Source: Allokutzneria sp. A3M-2-11 16 (lineage in GTDB: Bacteria; Actinomycetota; Actinomycetes; Mycobacteriales; Pseudonocardiaceae). Taken from it: DNA of 42,277 nt. The stretch lies in NCBI RefSeq assembly GCF_024213555.1, contig NZ_JANAVO010000026.1, positions 1-42,277 on the forward strand. The letters are read 5' to 3'. Every line of letters begins with the position of its first letter. Position 1 is the stretch's first letter. The position numbers were made by a program, and so were the translations under genes. Positions 42,029-42,277 of this stretch are shown here, one piece after another. The notes beneath the pieces are model-generated. The model saw only the letters and a program-made list of their open reading frames with translations. It did no database searches and was not told the origin of the DNA.

Positions 42029-42277
42029 TTAGAACGGTGCGGGTTCGGCGATCGGCTCCAGTTCGGTTTCGTAGATGTCCCCGCTGGGTGTGGTCCACAC
42101 GTGGCGCCCGTCCGGCAGGTTCTCGCAGCGCCAGGTGGACTCGTGCTTCATGCGGTGGTGGTGCCTGCACTTCGGCCGGAGGTTCTTCACGGTGGTGTTG
42201 GTGCCGTCGTAGCGGCAGCAGTGGTCGAGGTCGCAGCGGTGTGCGGGCTGCTGGCAGCCGACCGCGGTGCACCTGGG
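42029..42277 (-). CDS. DUF222/HNH endonuclease, 3' end only
   Basis: Partial gene entering from the right edge; 82 codons of the C-terminal HNH domain, ending EPIAEPAPF like the other two copies. By hand alignment it differs from the left-edge copy at 13 of 249 positions, and the 77 bases nearest the window edge are identical in inverted orientation. Family and role as for the other copies. Confidence 0.9.
   Translation of the reverse strand, partial: PRCTAVGCQQPAHRCDLDHCCRYDGTNTTVKNLRPKCRHHHRMKHESTWRCENLPDGRHVWTTPSGDIYETELEPIAEPAPF

Noticed and set aside
1-42277. tRNA, rRNA, CRISPR array, integrase or transposase
   Set aside because: None seen on reading both strands; apart from the HNH family there is no clear mobile-element gene.

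Overview
The window is high-GC actinobacterial DNA. GTG and TTG starts, ATGA/GTGA stop-start overlaps, NarL, LAL, MmyB and ParB/StrR-type regulators, and rare TTA codons confined to a few genes all point that way. A dispersed 13-bp near-palindrome (GTCCACTGTGGAC and relatives) hints at Pseudonocardiaceae, but that is inference. The two window ends share an exact 77-nt inverted sequence inside a 13E12-type DUF222/HNH gene, so this is probably one whole assembly contig broken at a repeat.

Layout. (1) 1-3600: 3' end of an HNH gene, a Nudix hydrolase, two small paralogous proteins of unknown function, a lipoprotein, a membrane protein, a VOC-fold protein and an AraC regulator; these look like ordinary chromosomal genes. 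(2) 3715-7739: a regulatory block with a StrR/ParB-like activator, an NAD(P)-binding protein, an AraC-type regulator and an MmyB-like XRE regulator. (3) 7945-14422: an operon of five translationally coupled or closely spaced genes encoding an acyl-adenylating enzyme fused to an aldehyde-dehydrogenase-fold reductase, an acetolactate-synthase-like ThDP enzyme, a FabF-type ketosynthase and a HadA/HadB-like dehydratase pair. (4) 14424-15548: a complete DUF222/HNH gene wedged inside the cluster. (5) 15828-17818: an MFS exporter and a NarL-type response regulator on the minus strand. (6) 18078-40800: a long plus-strand operon encoding a fatty acyl-AMP ligase (FAAL), three polyketide synthase proteins, a four-gene hydroxymalonyl-ACP cassette (FkbK/J/I/H-like, with no FkbG O-methyltransferase), an Sfp-type phosphopantetheinyl transferase, an ATP-grasp ligase, a LAL-like regulator and an ASCH-domain protein. 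(7) 40988 to end: a secreted trypsin-like protease and the 3' end of another HNH gene.

Reading of the pathway. The FAAL should load an acyl chain onto the N-terminal ACP of PKS1 (ACP-KS-AT-KR-ACP). PKS2 continues with KS-[AT missing]-KR-ACP-KS-AT-KR-ACP. PKS3 is a lone ketosynthase with Ser in place of the catalytic Cys and again no AT. All three KRs look active and there is no DH, ER or TE domain, so the line should build a polyhydroxylated acyl chain, probably with at least one alpha-hydroxyl from hydroxymalonyl-ACP. How the chain is released is not obvious. The ATP-grasp ligase, the ligase-reductase fusion and the ThDP enzyme are the candidates for unusual tailoring, for example aldehyde formation followed by ThDP carboligation. 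I do not recognise the product, and the combination looks undescribed.
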